This document shows, in pieces, positions 1 to 7,132 of a stretch of 21,220 nucleotides of DNA (position 1 is its first letter; every line of letters starts with the position of its first letter). Both the position numbers and the translations under genes were made by a program. The notes under the pieces are model-generated. The model was given only the letters and a program-made list of their open reading frames with translations. It searched no databases and was not told the DNA's origin. Source of the DNA: Bog-756 sp036511155 (lineage in GTDB: Bacteria > Actinomycetota > Acidimicrobiia > Acidimicrobiales > RAAP-2). The stretch lies in contig DATCCR010000148.1 in NCBI GenBank assembly GCA_036511155.1, positions 1 through 21,220 of the forward strand, in the 5' to 3' direction.

Positions 1-1
1 C

Positions 2-664
2 GCCGGCATCCAGCCGACTGTGCTCAAGCTCGTGGGCGCCGGACACTTCCCGGCGGAGTACGTGGCCATGGTGGAAGGGCTCGAACCGAGCTGGAGCATC
101 GCCGGCATGCGCTACGTCCTCGACGACCGGGTGTTCGACGCCGCCCTCACCCCGGTGTTCAGCGACCAGAGCTGGCTCGACTCGGAGCGCTTCGCAGCCA
201 TGGAGGCGGGCGAATGGCCCGATGTCCCGCTCATCGCCATCGATGTGGCCAGCGAGTTCGACCCGACCCTGGTGGCCGAGCCCGGGCACCAGGTGGCCAA
301 CATCCAGGTGTTCGTGTCCGCCGACCCGGCCTCCCCCATGGCCGACGAGGCCGTCCGACGGGCCCGCGTCGTGGTGGCCGACCTGTGGCCCGAACTCGAG
401 CGTCACACGCTGTGGTCCGAGCCGTATGGTCCGCGCCAGAACTCCAGGATGACCCGGGACCCCACGGTCCCGGGCAGCGGGGGCGAGGCGGTGGGGGTGG
501 CCCAGGTGGTCGGCCAGGTGGGGCGGTCGAAGCCCGACCCGCGGACGCCGCTGCCGGGCCTGTTCCTGGTGGGGTGCGACGCCGGCGGCCGGGGGGCCGG
601 GACCCATCAGGCGGTGGACTCGGCGTTCCGGGTGGCCGAGCTGGTCGGCGCCGAACTCGGCTGA
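2..664 (+). CDS. FAD-dependent oxidoreductase, phytoene-desaturase/amine-oxidase-like, C-terminal part (5' end outside window)
   Basis: The reading frame is open from the first bases of the window, so the N-terminal FAD-binding half lies upstream; a GTG at 20 is internal and not a credible start. The visible 220 residues end in LFLVGCDAGGRGAGTHQAVD, which matches the C-terminal FAD-contacting segment of the phytoene desaturase / NAD(P)-FAD oxidoreductase superfamily (hydrophobic strand, G-D-x-x-G-G-R-G-x-G-T, then a helix). This family oxidises or isomerises isoprenoids, amines and other hydrophobic substrates with bound FAD. The stop is 30 nt before the next gene on the same strand, so the two are probably co-transcribed. 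The substrate cannot be told because the N-terminal half is missing. The fold call is fairly secure; any specific enzyme name would be a guess. Confidence 0.8.
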   Translation, partial: AGIQPTVLKLVGAGHFPAEYVAMVEGLEPSWSIAGMRYVLDDRVFDAALTPVFSDQSWLDSERFAAMEAGEWPDVPLIAIDVASEFDPTLVAEPGHQVANIQVFVSADPASPMADEAVRRARVVVADLWPELERHTLWSEPYGPRQNSRMTRDPTVPGSGGEAVGVAQVVGQVGRSKPDPRTPLPGLFLVGCDAGGRGAGTHQAVDSAFRVAELVGAELG

Positions 665-694
665 GCGGCCGGACCGAGAGGGGAGGGAGCGGGC

Positions 695-1867
695 ATGGAG
701 CATGCGACAGGGGCGTTGAAGGGCGACCCGGCCTTCGCCGCGGTGATCGAGGCCCTCGGCGAACCGGGCTCGGTCGACCTGGTCCCGACGCCGGCCCTGC
801 TCTGCGACCTCGACCTGCTGACGCAGAACATCGAATTGATGCAGCGGACCGCGGACGCAGCCCGAACGGGGCTCCGTCCCCACGCCAAGTCCCACAAGTC
901 GGCCCGGATCGCCCGGATGCAGCTCGACGCCGGGGCGGCCGGCATCTGCGTGGCCAAGCTGTCCGAGGCCGAGGCGCTGGTCGCCGCCCTCGGGGCTGAC
1001 GGCGGGCCACCGGTCTCCGTCCTCGTCACATCACCGCTGGGCAACGCCCGATCGGCCCGCCGGGCTGCGGCGCTGGCCGGCCGGTGCGACCTGTCGGTGG
1101 TCGTCGACCACGTCGACGGCGTCGCCGAGGTGGCCGCCGCGGCGTCGGGCGGCCCGGTGGTGACGGTGCTGTGCGACGTCGATGTCGGGCTCGGACGGAC
1201 CGGGGTCACCGGGCCGGGGCCCGCCCTCGACATCGCCGCCCGGGTCGAGGCGGCCACGTCGCTGCGGTTCGGCGGGGTGCAGGGCTACGCCGGACACGCC
1301 CAACACGTGGCCGGACGCGAACTCCGGCGCCAGGCGATGGATTCGGCCGCCGACCGGCTGGCCGTCGTCATCGACGCCCTCGAGTCGGCCGGGCTCGCCG
1401 TGGACATCCGGTCCGGCGGCGGCACGGGCACGGCACTGCTCGACCTCGAACGTGGCGTGCTGAACGAGCTGCAGGTCGGCAGCTACGTGTTCATGGACCG
1501 CGAGTACCGCGACGCGCTCGACGGCGACACCGAATCGGCGTTCGCCCAGAGCCTCACCCTGGTCACCACCGTCATTTCGGCCAATCAGACCGGGTTCGTC
1601 ACGGTGGACGCCGGCCTCAAGTCGATGGCCACCGACGCCGGAGTGCCGGCGGTCGTCGACCACCCGGGCAGCACCTTCGCGTTCTTCGGCGACGAGCAGG
1701 GTCTGGTCACCGCCACCGACGGATGGGCCCCGGCCCGCGGGGAGCGGCTGGCCCTGATGCCGCCCCACTGCGACCCGACCGTGGACCGTCACGACCGCAT
1801 CTGGCTCACCCGGGGCGACGTCGTCATCGAGGCGATCCCGGTGACCGCCCGGGGCCACTCGTATTGA
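695..1867 (+). CDS. D-threonine aldolase / D-serine dehydratase-like PLP enzyme (DSD1, alanine-racemase fold)
   Basis: This is a 390-aa protein with the alanine-racemase-type N-terminal barrel. TPALLCDLDLL (residues 32-42) opens the barrel, and RPHAKSHKS (61-69) carries the likely PLP-binding lysine, Lys65. A glycine-rich phosphate-binding stretch follows (RSGGGTGTA). Near the C-terminus PPHCDP (356-361) supplies His358 and Asp360, the divalent-metal site of the D-threonine aldolase / eukaryotic-type D-serine dehydratase family. Members cleave D-threonine to glycine and acetaldehyde, or dehydrate D-serine or beta-hydroxyaspartate, in the cytoplasm. Length is normal for the family (about 380 aa). 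The ATG at 695 has a purine-rich GAGGGGAGGGAG just upstream. It sits 30 nt downstream of the flavoprotein and is probably in its operon. Substrate specificity within the family is not resolved by the sequence. Confidence 0.87.
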   Translation: MEHATGALKGDPAFAAVIEALGEPGSVDLVPTPALLCDLDLLTQNIELMQRTADAARTGLRPHAKSHKSARIARMQLDAGAAGICVAKLSEAEALVAALGADGGPPVSVLVTSPLGNARSARRAAALAGRCDLSVVVDHVDGVAEVAAAASGGPVVTVLCDVDVGLGRTGVTGPGPALDIAARVEAATSLRFGGVQGYAGHAQHVAGRELRRQAMDSAADRLAVVIDALESAGLAVDIRSGGGTGTALLDLERGVLNELQVGSYVFMDREYRDALDGDTESAFAQSLTLVTTVISANQTGFVTVDAGLKSMATDAGVPAVVDHPGSTFAFFGDEQGLVTATDGWAPARGERLALMPPHCDPTVDRHDRIWLTRGDVVIEAIPVTARGHSY

Positions 1868-1965
1868 GTTGATCCCGTTGCACGGAGCAAGCCGGTTCAT
1901 CTGCCTGGTCAAGGTGCAGGGCCGCCGGAACGGCTACTGGTCCTCGGACGCCTCCGCCTGAGCTG

Positions 1966-1985
1966 CGCGCCGCCTGTCCGGCGCG
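1966..1985. terminator. GC hairpin in the gap after the DSD1-type gene
   Basis: A perfect 7-bp inverted repeat (CGCGCCG / CGGCGCG) with a 6-nt loop lies 98 nt after the stop at 1867 and 121 nt before the SRPBCC gene. There is no T-tract, so it is at best an actinobacterial-type U-less terminator; it could also be chance in GC-rich DNA. A second small hairpin (TGTCCG / CGGACA, 2001-2016) follows. The gap 1868-2106 holds no convincing gene. Confidence 0.3.
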
Positions 1986-2106
1986 GTACCGCTGAGCCTG
2001 TGTCCGTCCACGGACAGCACGCCCGTGCATGCCCGCCCACGCGGCACCAGACTGTGGCGCCTGGGCTCCCGCCCCACCGACGACCGGCACTGCAAGGAGA
2101 CCGACG

Positions 2107-2553
2107 ATGGAGAAGCAGTACGAGCTCTACATCAAGACGACGCCCGACCTCCTGTGGCTGGCGATCGTGGACCCGGACATCCGGGCGAAGTACAACTTCG
2201 GCGCCCGGATGTCCTCGGACTGGACACCGGGGGCGTCGATCGAGGTGCGCTCGCCGGACGGTGCCGTGGTCCTCGGCACGGGCGAGGTCCTCGAGGCCGA
2301 CCCTCCTACCCGGTTGGTCCACACCCTGGTGGCCCACTGGAGCGCCGAAGTCGAGGCCGAGGGCGCGTCGAGAGCGACGTGGGACGTCGAGCCGGTCGGT
2401 GACTCCTGCCGCCTGCTCCTCACCCACGACCAGCTGCGCGACGGGGCCAACGCCGAGCTCTACGGGGGGTGGCCGATGATCCTGTCGGGCCTCAAGACGT
2501 GGCTGGAGACCGGCGAGTTGCTGACCACGCCCGGCTCCATGATGTACACCTGA
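2107..2553 (+). CDS. SRPBCC/AHSA1-like (START-fold) protein
   Basis: This 148-aa protein has the layout of the SRPBCC superfamily (Bet v1 / AHSA1 / polyketide-cyclase-like): an opening strand, then TTPDLLWLAIVDPDIRAKYN (12-31) matching the usual 'pev.W.al.dp..i..Wf' helix. The middle has W-x-P-G-x-x-I-E and G-E-V-L-E-A-D-P-P-x-R-L-V, and GWPMILSGLKTWLETGE forms the C-terminal helix. These proteins form a hydrophobic ligand cavity and act as lipid or polyketide binders, cyclases or chaperone activators; the role here is unknown. The start at 2107 is set by AAGGAG (2094-2099), 7 nt before the ATG; an upstream in-frame ATG at 2029 has no such site. It is likely monocistronic, with a hairpin following it. 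Confidence 0.78.
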   Translation: MEKQYELYIKTTPDLLWLAIVDPDIRAKYNFGARMSSDWTPGASIEVRSPDGAVVLGTGEVLEADPPTRLVHTLVAHWSAEVEAEGASRATWDVEPVGDSCRLLLTHDQLRDGANAELYGGWPMILSGLKTWLETGELLTTPGSMMYT

Positions 2554-2562
2554 CGCGGCGAC

Positions 2563-2583
2563 GCCTCCGCAGCGGCGGCAGGC
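2563..2583 (+). terminator. Candidate Rho-independent-like hairpin after the SRPBCC gene
   Basis: Starting 10 nt after the stop, GCCT-CCGC pairs with GCGG-C-AGGC (8 bp with one bulged C, 4-nt loop). No U-tract follows. Its position directly behind a stop codon, before an unrelated gene with its own start signals, favours a terminator role; chance pairing in GC-rich sequence remains possible. Confidence 0.35.
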
Positions 2584-2626
2584 CGAGGATGAAGGGGAGC
2601 CGTACCGTCCCGGTGCGGCGGGACAG

Positions 2627-2654
2627 GCGAGTGGGAATGAGCGAGTGGGGATGA
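2627..2654 (+). repeat. Tandem 14-bp duplication spanning the translation start of the SGNH lipoprotein gene
   Basis: Two adjacent 14-bp units, GCGAGTGGGAATGA (2627-2640) and GCGAGTGGGGATGA (2641-2654), differ at one base; each contains an ATG. Because 14 is not a multiple of 3, the two ATGs lie in different frames. The first (2637) runs into a TGA at 2652-2654 that overlaps the ATG at 2651, giving an ATGA junction with the lipoprotein gene. An in-frame ATG at 2589 would extend this leader to 21 codons. Confidence 0.7.
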
Positions 2655-3307
2655 GCGATCGACACACGACGTTCCGCCGGCGGACGACGGGTGGGGCGTG
2701 CGTCCTGCTCCTGGTGGCGGCCCTGCTGACCGGCTGCTCCGGCGGCAGCTACGACAGCTCACGGGTGACAGTGGTCGGCGATTCGTTGACCTACCTCGAC
2801 CAACCCGACCTGTCTCGGGCCCTCGAGCCCCGGTACACGATCGCGTACGTGTTCCGCTTCGGAATCTCGATCGCGGCGGCGGCGGACCTGCTGCGGGCCG
2901 AACTGGCGACCGACGGGCGGCCCGGAGTGTTGATCGAGAACCTCGGGACCAATGATGCACTGAGCGGTCGGACAGGGTCGGGACCGCAGTCGACGCTGGA
3001 GCCAGTGGTGTCGGCCGCGGCCGGCATCCCGTGCGTCGTCCTCACCACCGTCAACACCCATGCGGACGAGCGCGGAGGGAGCGACGTGGCGGCCAGGATC
3101 AACGGGGAGATCGCCCGGCTCCTCCTGTCGCATCCGAAGCGGTACCGGGTCGTCGACTGGAACCGGTTCGTGCAGTCGCTCAGCCCAGCCGATACCGCCC
3201 GGTACCTCGAGGTCGACCGCATCCACGAGACCCGGGCGGGGGCCCAGTGGCTGGCTGGGGCCTACGTGTCAGCCATCGACTCCTGCCACGTCCGGGCCGG
3301 AGGGTGA
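2651..3307 (+). CDS. SGNH/GDSL-family hydrolase lipoprotein
   Basis: This 218-aa protein has an Arg-rich n-region, a hydrophobic h-region and a lipobox LLTGC, with Cys29 as the likely lipidated residue, so it is predicted to be anchored on the outer face of the membrane. The mature part carries the SGNH hydrolase blocks: GDSL (43-46) with nucleophile Ser45, GTND (99-102) as the Gly/Asn oxyanion block, and DRIH (189-192) with the Asp-His pair of the triad. Family members are esterases, lipases or acyltransferases acting on small esters, lipids or acylated polymers; the substrate here is unknown. The ATG at 2651 is preferred; an in-frame GTG lies two codons upstream at 2645. The start lies in a tandem duplication and overlaps a mini-ORF stop, suggesting translational coupling. 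Length is typical for a single-domain SGNH enzyme. Confidence 0.85.
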   Translation: MSDRHTTFRRRTTGGACVLLLVAALLTGCSGGSYDSSRVTVVGDSLTYLDQPDLSRALEPRYTIAYVFRFGISIAAAADLLRAELATDGRPGVLIENLGTNDALSGRTGSGPQSTLEPVVSAAAGIPCVVLTTVNTHADERGGSDVAARINGEIARLLLSHPKRYRVVDWNRFVQSLSPADTARYLEVDRIHETRAGAQWLAGAYVSAIDSCHVRAGG

Positions 3308-3372
3308 TGGAGAGCCAGCCGACCACACCCCACCGGGCGGCCGATCCGCGTCAGGTGCTCCTCAATCCTCGA

Positions 3373-4044
3373 TCAGGGAGTCGATGACACCAGCGGGCCG
3401 ACGATGGCCGACTGGTAATTGGCGGTGTTGGGCGAGGAGCACACGGCGATACCACCGGACGCGGCGACCAGGGCGGCGTGGGTCTCCCCCGGCGGGTACA
3501 CCCGCACCTGGGTGGCGGTGCCCTGCGACGAGCACGGGGGGATTCCGGGGTCGGTGACGGACACCGAGGAGTATCCGCTGGCCCCGGGGGCCAACGTGAC
3601 CGCGGTGACCCCGATGCCGCTCGTGCGCTGGGCCGGCACGCCGATCTGGCTGCCGCCGGCTGTGAGGAATGACACCCCGGGGTAGCCGAAGAGCGTGCAG
3701 GTCGACGTTCCGGCGTTGCGGTAGGTGAGCACGTAGTGGATGGCGCCCGCCGTGCCGTTCGGGCTGCCGAGCGTGATGGTCAGGTCGGCCGTGGCGCAGC
3801 TCTTGGACTTCGGGCCCGAGGACGTCGTCGTGGAGGCCGTCGTGGTCGAGGTGGTGGTCGGGGACGTCGTCGTGGTGCTGGCCTTGGAGGTCGTGGTCGT
3901 CGACGGGGACGACGAGCTGCTGCAGGCGGTCAGGAGGAGGGCGGCACCCACGAGGGTGAGCACCGCCACCCGCGCCCTCCCGGGGACCGGGGTCGGTACT
4001 TCCATCGGGACACGTCGGTCGGTCGGACGGTGGCGTGGTCGCAT
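3373..4044 (-). CDS. DUF4232-domain lipoprotein with Ser/Thr-rich stalk
   Basis: This 223-aa exported protein starts at an ATG (4044) with AGGGAG 6 nt upstream; an ATG at 4005 has no ribosome-binding site and one at 4110 adds an implausible N-terminus. A long basic n-region is followed by a hydrophobic stretch ending in a lipobox (LLLTAC, Cys41). Residues 42-82 are almost entirely Ser/Thr, a probable wall-spanning stalk. From Cys83 the sequence matches the DUF4232 pattern: C-A-x-x-D-L near the start, Y-x-L-T-Y-R-N-A-G, C-T-L-F-G-Y-P-G-V-S, then a Pro/Gly-rich beta region and a final cysteine. DUF4232 is common in actinobacterial envelope proteins and has no established function; the fold is thought to be an all-beta sandwich. 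It is convergent with the SGNH lipoprotein, with 65 nt between stops and no clear terminator. Confidence 0.85.
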   Translation of the reverse strand: MRPRHRPTDRRVPMEVPTPVPGRARVAVLTLVGAALLLTACSSSSSPSTTTTSKASTTTTSPTTTSTTTASTTTSSGPKSKSCATADLTITLGSPNGTAGAIHYVLTYRNAGTSTCTLFGYPGVSFLTAGGSQIGVPAQRTSGIGVTAVTLAPGASGYSSVSVTDPGIPPCSSQGTATQVRVYPPGETHAALVAASGGIAVCSSPNTANYQSAIVGPLVSSTP

Positions 4045-4152
4045 CGCGGGCTCCCTGGTCGGTGCTGCGGGCGCATGGGCCCATCCCCAACCGTAGGCCC
4101 ACCCTCGCACGGGCAGGTGGAACCCGGGTGGCCGCTCCGGGCGGAACTCCGG

Positions 4153-4533
4153 TCAGGGCGTGGGGACGGCGTGGGCCGGCGCCGGCGGCTCCTCGGACCG
4201 GAGCCGGAGCACCCTCGGGTAGTGGGCGGCGTCGAACTCGTCGACGAAACCCCGCACCGGCTTCGGGAGCTGGACGGTCAGCTTGCCGCCCGGTCGCCCG
4301 TCTTCCTTCAGGAGGGTGAGGATCAAGGTGCAGGGGCCGACGGCAACCGACCTGATTCGGGGGTCGGCCTTCATGACGGCCGAGGTGTAGAGGGCGATGG
4401 CACACGAGGTGTTGCTCCTCGGCACCCCCTGCACGCCGGCGGCCTCGAGCGAGGAGGCCACCTCGTCGGGGTCGTGGCCGAGGCCTTCCAGCAGGGCCCC
4501 CACCCGCCTCTTGATCTCGCGCAACTCACCCAT
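4153..4533 (-). CDS. Unrecognised 126-aa cytoplasmic protein
   Basis: I do not recognise the family. The ATG at 4533 is chosen because GAGGAG lies about 6 nt upstream (minus strand); an in-frame GTG at 4539 is closer to that site and less likely. The protein begins with a charged helix (MGELREIKRRVGALLEGLGH), then a D-P-D-E-V-A-x-x-L-E-A-A-G segment. The core alternates hydrophobic strands: CAIALYTSAVM, then IRSVAVGPCTLILTLL, then KLTVQLPKPVRGFVDEFD. The tail is Pro/Ala-rich. There is no signal peptide or membrane segment. Third-position GC is high and the minus-strand reading is coherent, which supports a real gene. It is divergent from the carboxyltransferase gene and lies 108 nt upstream of the DUF4232 lipoprotein start, so it may be co-transcribed with it. 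Confidence 0.68.
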   Translation of the reverse strand: MGELREIKRRVGALLEGLGHDPDEVASSLEAAGVQGVPRSNTSCAIALYTSAVMKADPRIRSVAVGPCTLILTLLKEDGRPGGKLTVQLPKPVRGFVDEFDAAHYPRVLRLRSEEPPAPAHAVPTP

Positions 4534-4589
4534 CGGCACTCCTCACCTGGGATCTCGCCCCGGAACGGCAGTCAATTCACCGATGGGCA

Positions 4590-4595
4590 ATCATA
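4590..4595 (-). promoter_or_regulatory. Candidate -10 element (TATGAT) for the 126-aa gene
   Basis: TATGAT reads on the minus strand at 4595-4590, a 5/6 match to TATAAT in a small AT-richer patch. It is 57 nt from the ATG at 4533, leaving a leader of about 50 nt with a good ribosome-binding site. The expected -35 region falls inside the (CGG)7 tract and has no TTGACA-like hexamer. Confidence 0.35.
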
Positions 4596-4607
4596 CGTGG
4601 GCGCCGC

Positions 4608-4628
4608 CGGCGGCGGCGGCGGCGGCGG
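4608..4628 (+). repeat. (CGG)7 trinucleotide tract in a divergent intergenic region
   Basis: Seven perfect CGG triplets lie between the divergent starts at 4533 (minus) and 4661 (plus). The tract ends 32 nt before the carboxyltransferase ATG and covers the -35 region predicted for the minus-strand promoter at 4590-4595. It is outside coding sequence on both strands. Confidence 0.85.
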
Positions 4629-4660
4629 GACGGGGACGGTCGAGAGGAGTGGGAGTGGGC

Positions 4661-6163
4661 ATGGGCGACGAGTTCAACGGATGGGGTCCGGCGCTCGAGG
4701 AGATCGCCCGCCGCAAGGCCGAAGCCCGGGTCATGGGCGGCGAGGCCCGTCGCACCCGCCAGCACGACAGGGGACGGCTAGACGCCCGCGAGCGCCTCGA
4801 GGCCCTGTTCGACCCGGGCACCTTCGTGGAGATCGGGCTGCTCGTCGGGGCGATCGACGACCCGCCGGTCCCGGGCGACGGGCTGGTGACCGGGTCGGGC
4901 CGGATCGACGGCCGCCCCGCCCTGGCCGGGGCCGAGGACGTCACCGTCCTCGGAGGGTCGATCGGGAGCGGGTCGGCCGACAAGCGCTACCGGCTGTGTC
5001 AGTTGGCCCGCCAGGAGCGGGTCCCCCTGGTCATGGTGCTCGAAGGGGCCGGCCACCGGGTGACCGAGGCCGCCGTCGGTCGGCGGCCGGGTGACCTCAT
5101 GGGCCTGGCCGAGCTTTCCGGCCTGGTCCCCCTGGTCAGCCTGGTGTGCGGGGCGTCGGCCGGGCACGGCGCGCTGACCGCGCCGTTGTGCGACTTCGTA
5201 GCCATGACCGAGACGGCATCGATCTTCGCCGCGGGCCCGCCGCTGGTGCGATCGGCCACCGGGGAGGACGTCACCAAGGAGGCCCTGGGAGGGCCGGCCG
5301 TGGCGGTCGCATCGGGCGGCGTGGTCCACAACGTGGTGGCCGACGACCACGAGGCCATCGCCCTGGCCCGTCGGTACCTGTCCCACTTCCCGGGCAACGC
5401 CTGGGAGGCGCCGCCCCATCGGGACGGTCCGGACACCGGTAGGCGACGCGTCGACCTGCTCCCGCTCATCCCGCCCGACCCGCGGCGCCCCTACCCGGTC
5501 CGCCCCGTGCTGGAGGCCCTGGTCGACGGCGGCGAGCTGCTCGACGTCCAACCGGACTTCGGGTCATCCATCGTCACGGCGCTCGCCCACCTCGGCGGCC
5601 GCAGCGTGGCACTGGTGGCCAACGACCCGAGCGTGCTGGCCGGCACCATCGACGGCGACGCGGCGGACAAGGCGGCCCACTTCCTCGACGTGGCCGACGC
5701 CTTCGGCCTCCCGTGCGTCTTCCTCGCCGACAACCCCGGCGTGCTGGCCGGCACCGCCGCCGAAGGGGGCGGCATCCTCCGGCACGCGGCCCGGCTCTTC
5801 GCCGTGCAGCACCGGATGCGGGTGCCCAAGCTGCACGTCACCCTCCGCAAGGCCTTCGGGTTCGGCTCGTCGGTGATGGCCATGAACCCCTTCGACGGCC
5901 AGACCGTCACCCTGGCCCTGCCCTCCGTCACTCTCGGTGCGCTCCCGGCGGCGTCGGCGGCCAGCGCCATCGACGACCCCGAGGAGCGGGCCCGGGTGGC
6001 CGCCCAGCAGTCGGAGGCATCCGTCCGGGCCGCCGCCCGACTCTCCTACGACGACGTGGTGGACCCCCGGGACCTGCGCGATGCACTGCTCGCCGGGCTC
6101 GACCTGGCCGATGGCCGGAGGGCGGTCCCCCGTGAGCCACGGGCGCTCGGGATCCTGCCGTAG
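4661..6163 (+). CDS. Acyl-CoA carboxylase carboxyltransferase (beta) subunit, AccD/PccB-like
   Basis: This 500-aa protein contains both halves of the carboxyltransferase domain in one chain, as in propionyl-/methylcrotonyl-CoA carboxylase beta subunits (usually 510-540 aa). The N-terminal helix with RRTRQHDRGRLDARERLEAL (30-49) matches the family opening. N-half motifs are GGSIGSGSADKR (98-109), EGAGHR (128-133) and GASAGHGALTAPLCD (164-178), followed by FAAGPPLVRSATGEDVT. The C-half has FLADNPGVLAGTAAEGGGIL and FGFGSSVMAMNPFDG, the second oxyanion region. These enzymes move carboxyl groups from carboxybiotin to acyl-CoA. The ATG at 4661 is chosen; in-frame GTGs at 4655 and 4649 are alternatives, the former better spaced from GAGAGGAG (4642-4649). 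No biotin carboxylase or biotin carrier gene is nearby. PccB-like enzymes usually have G-G-G-A-R where this has G-A-G-H-R, so substrate is uncertain. Confidence 0.87.
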   Translation: MGDEFNGWGPALEEIARRKAEARVMGGEARRTRQHDRGRLDARERLEALFDPGTFVEIGLLVGAIDDPPVPGDGLVTGSGRIDGRPALAGAEDVTVLGGSIGSGSADKRYRLCQLARQERVPLVMVLEGAGHRVTEAAVGRRPGDLMGLAELSGLVPLVSLVCGASAGHGALTAPLCDFVAMTETASIFAAGPPLVRSATGEDVTKEALGGPAVAVASGGVVHNVVADDHEAIALARRYLSHFPGNAWEAPPHRDGPDTGRRRVDLLPLIPPDPRRPYPVRPVLEALVDGGELLDVQPDFGSSIVTALAHLGGRSVALVANDPSVLAGTIDGDAADKAAHFLDVADAFGLPCVFLADNPGVLAGTAAEGGGILRHAARLFAVQHRMRVPKLHVTLRKAFGFGSSVMAMNPFDGQTVTLALPSVTLGALPAASAASAIDDPEERARVAAQQSEASVRAAARLSYDDVVDPRDLRDALLAGLDLADGRRAVPREPRALGILP

Positions 6164-6183
6164 ACCTCGACTGATCGAATGAC

Positions 6184-6196
6184 CCGGTCGGACCGG
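6184..6196. terminator. Small hairpin between convergent genes
   Basis: CCGGT / ACCGG with a 3-nt loop occupies most of the 34-nt gap between two convergent stop codons (6163 and 6198). It is short and has no U-tract; position is the only real support. Confidence 0.22.
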
Positions 6197-6197
6197 C

Positions 6198-7022
6198 TCA
6201 GATCGGGCCGGCCTGCAGGCGGAGCATGTCGGCCGAGCCGGCCCCGTCGACGGCGATGACCTGGCCCGACACGAACCGGGCCATCGGGCTGGACAGGAAG
6301 AGGGCGAGGTAGGCGATGTCGGAGCCGTGCCCGTGGCGGCCGAGCGGGTTGGTCGGCTTCGCCGGGGCGCCGCCCGGGACCGCCTCGGCAAAGCGCTTGA
6401 GCCCTTCGGTGCCCAGCATCGAGCCGGGGGCGATGGCGTTGACCCGGATCCCGTAGGGGCCCCACTCGACTGCGCACGTGCGGGTGAGCGAGTCGACGCC
6501 GGACTTGGCCGCGGCCACATGGGCCTGGTACACCACGCCTCGCTGCTCGAAGGGCGCGCTGATGTTGACGATGGACCCGCCGTGGTCCCGGAGCCGGGCG
6601 TCGAAGGCGGCCCGGGTCACGTTGTAGGTGCCGAGCAGGTCGATGTCGACCACGGCCTTGAACCCGTTGGGCGAGATGGCCGACATCGGAGCCGGGAAGT
6701 TGCCGGCCGCATTGTTCACCACGATGTCGAGCGAGCCCCGGTCGGCCACCACGCCGTCGACCACGGCCCGCACGGCGTCGGCGTCGCGCACGTCGCAGAC
6801 CCCGAACGAGACGTCGACGCCCTCGTCGGCCAGCTCGGCTACTGCGGCCTCGAGGATGTCCTGCTTGCGGCTCGCCATCACGACCGCGGCGCCGTGGGCC
6901 CCGAGGACCCGACAGATCTCCTTGCCGATCCCGGTCGCCCCACCCGTCACCAGGGCGACCCGGCCGGACAGTACGTCAGGGGCGAAACAACTCGGCTCCA
7001 CCGACACGGTCGACTCGTCCAT
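6198..7022 (-). CDS. SDR-family oxidoreductase, 2,4-dienoyl-CoA reductase-like
   Basis: This 274-aa protein has a Rossmann fold with TGGATGIG (26-33) for the dinucleotide and NNAAGNF (103-109). The catalytic YxxxK motif is not intact: Lys173 is present but the Tyr position (169) is Val. This pattern, together with AVEWGPYGIRVNAIAPG and GTEGLKRFA after it, is the hallmark of the 2,4-dienoyl-CoA reductase (DECR) branch of the SDRs, which reduces 2,4-dienoyl-CoA with NADPH during oxidation of unsaturated fatty acids. The ATG at 7022 has AGGGGGAG just upstream; the frame extends to 7085 without a better start. It lies 110 nt downstream of the diiron protein on the same strand and is probably co-transcribed. 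The DECR assignment rests on motif resemblance; a trans-enoyl reductase or other CoA reductase is possible. Confidence 0.82.
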   Translation of the reverse strand: MDESTVSVEPSCFAPDVLSGRVALVTGGATGIGKEICRVLGAHGAAVVMASRKQDILEAAVAELADEGVDVSFGVCDVRDADAVRAVVDGVVADRGSLDIVVNNAAGNFPAPMSAISPNGFKAVVDIDLLGTYNVTRAAFDARLRDHGGSIVNISAPFEQRGVVYQAHVAAAKSGVDSLTRTCAVEWGPYGIRVNAIAPGSMLGTEGLKRFAEAVPGGAPAKPTNPLGRHGHGSDIAYLALFLSSPMARFVSGQVIAVDGAGSADMLRLQAGPI

Positions 7023-7132
7023 GGCTCCCCCTGGGTCGGCCGGGGCACGGGGTGCCCTCGGCTCCGCTCTTCGCTTCCGGATCACCGTAGGCCAGCCGGC
7101 AAGGTGAGCGTAGGGAGCACTCCTCGTCGGCC

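Noticed and set aside
1869..1961. A 30-codon TTG-start frame just after the DSD1-type gene
   Set aside because: It has no ribosome-binding site, a weak start codon and no recognisable sequence; chance is enough.
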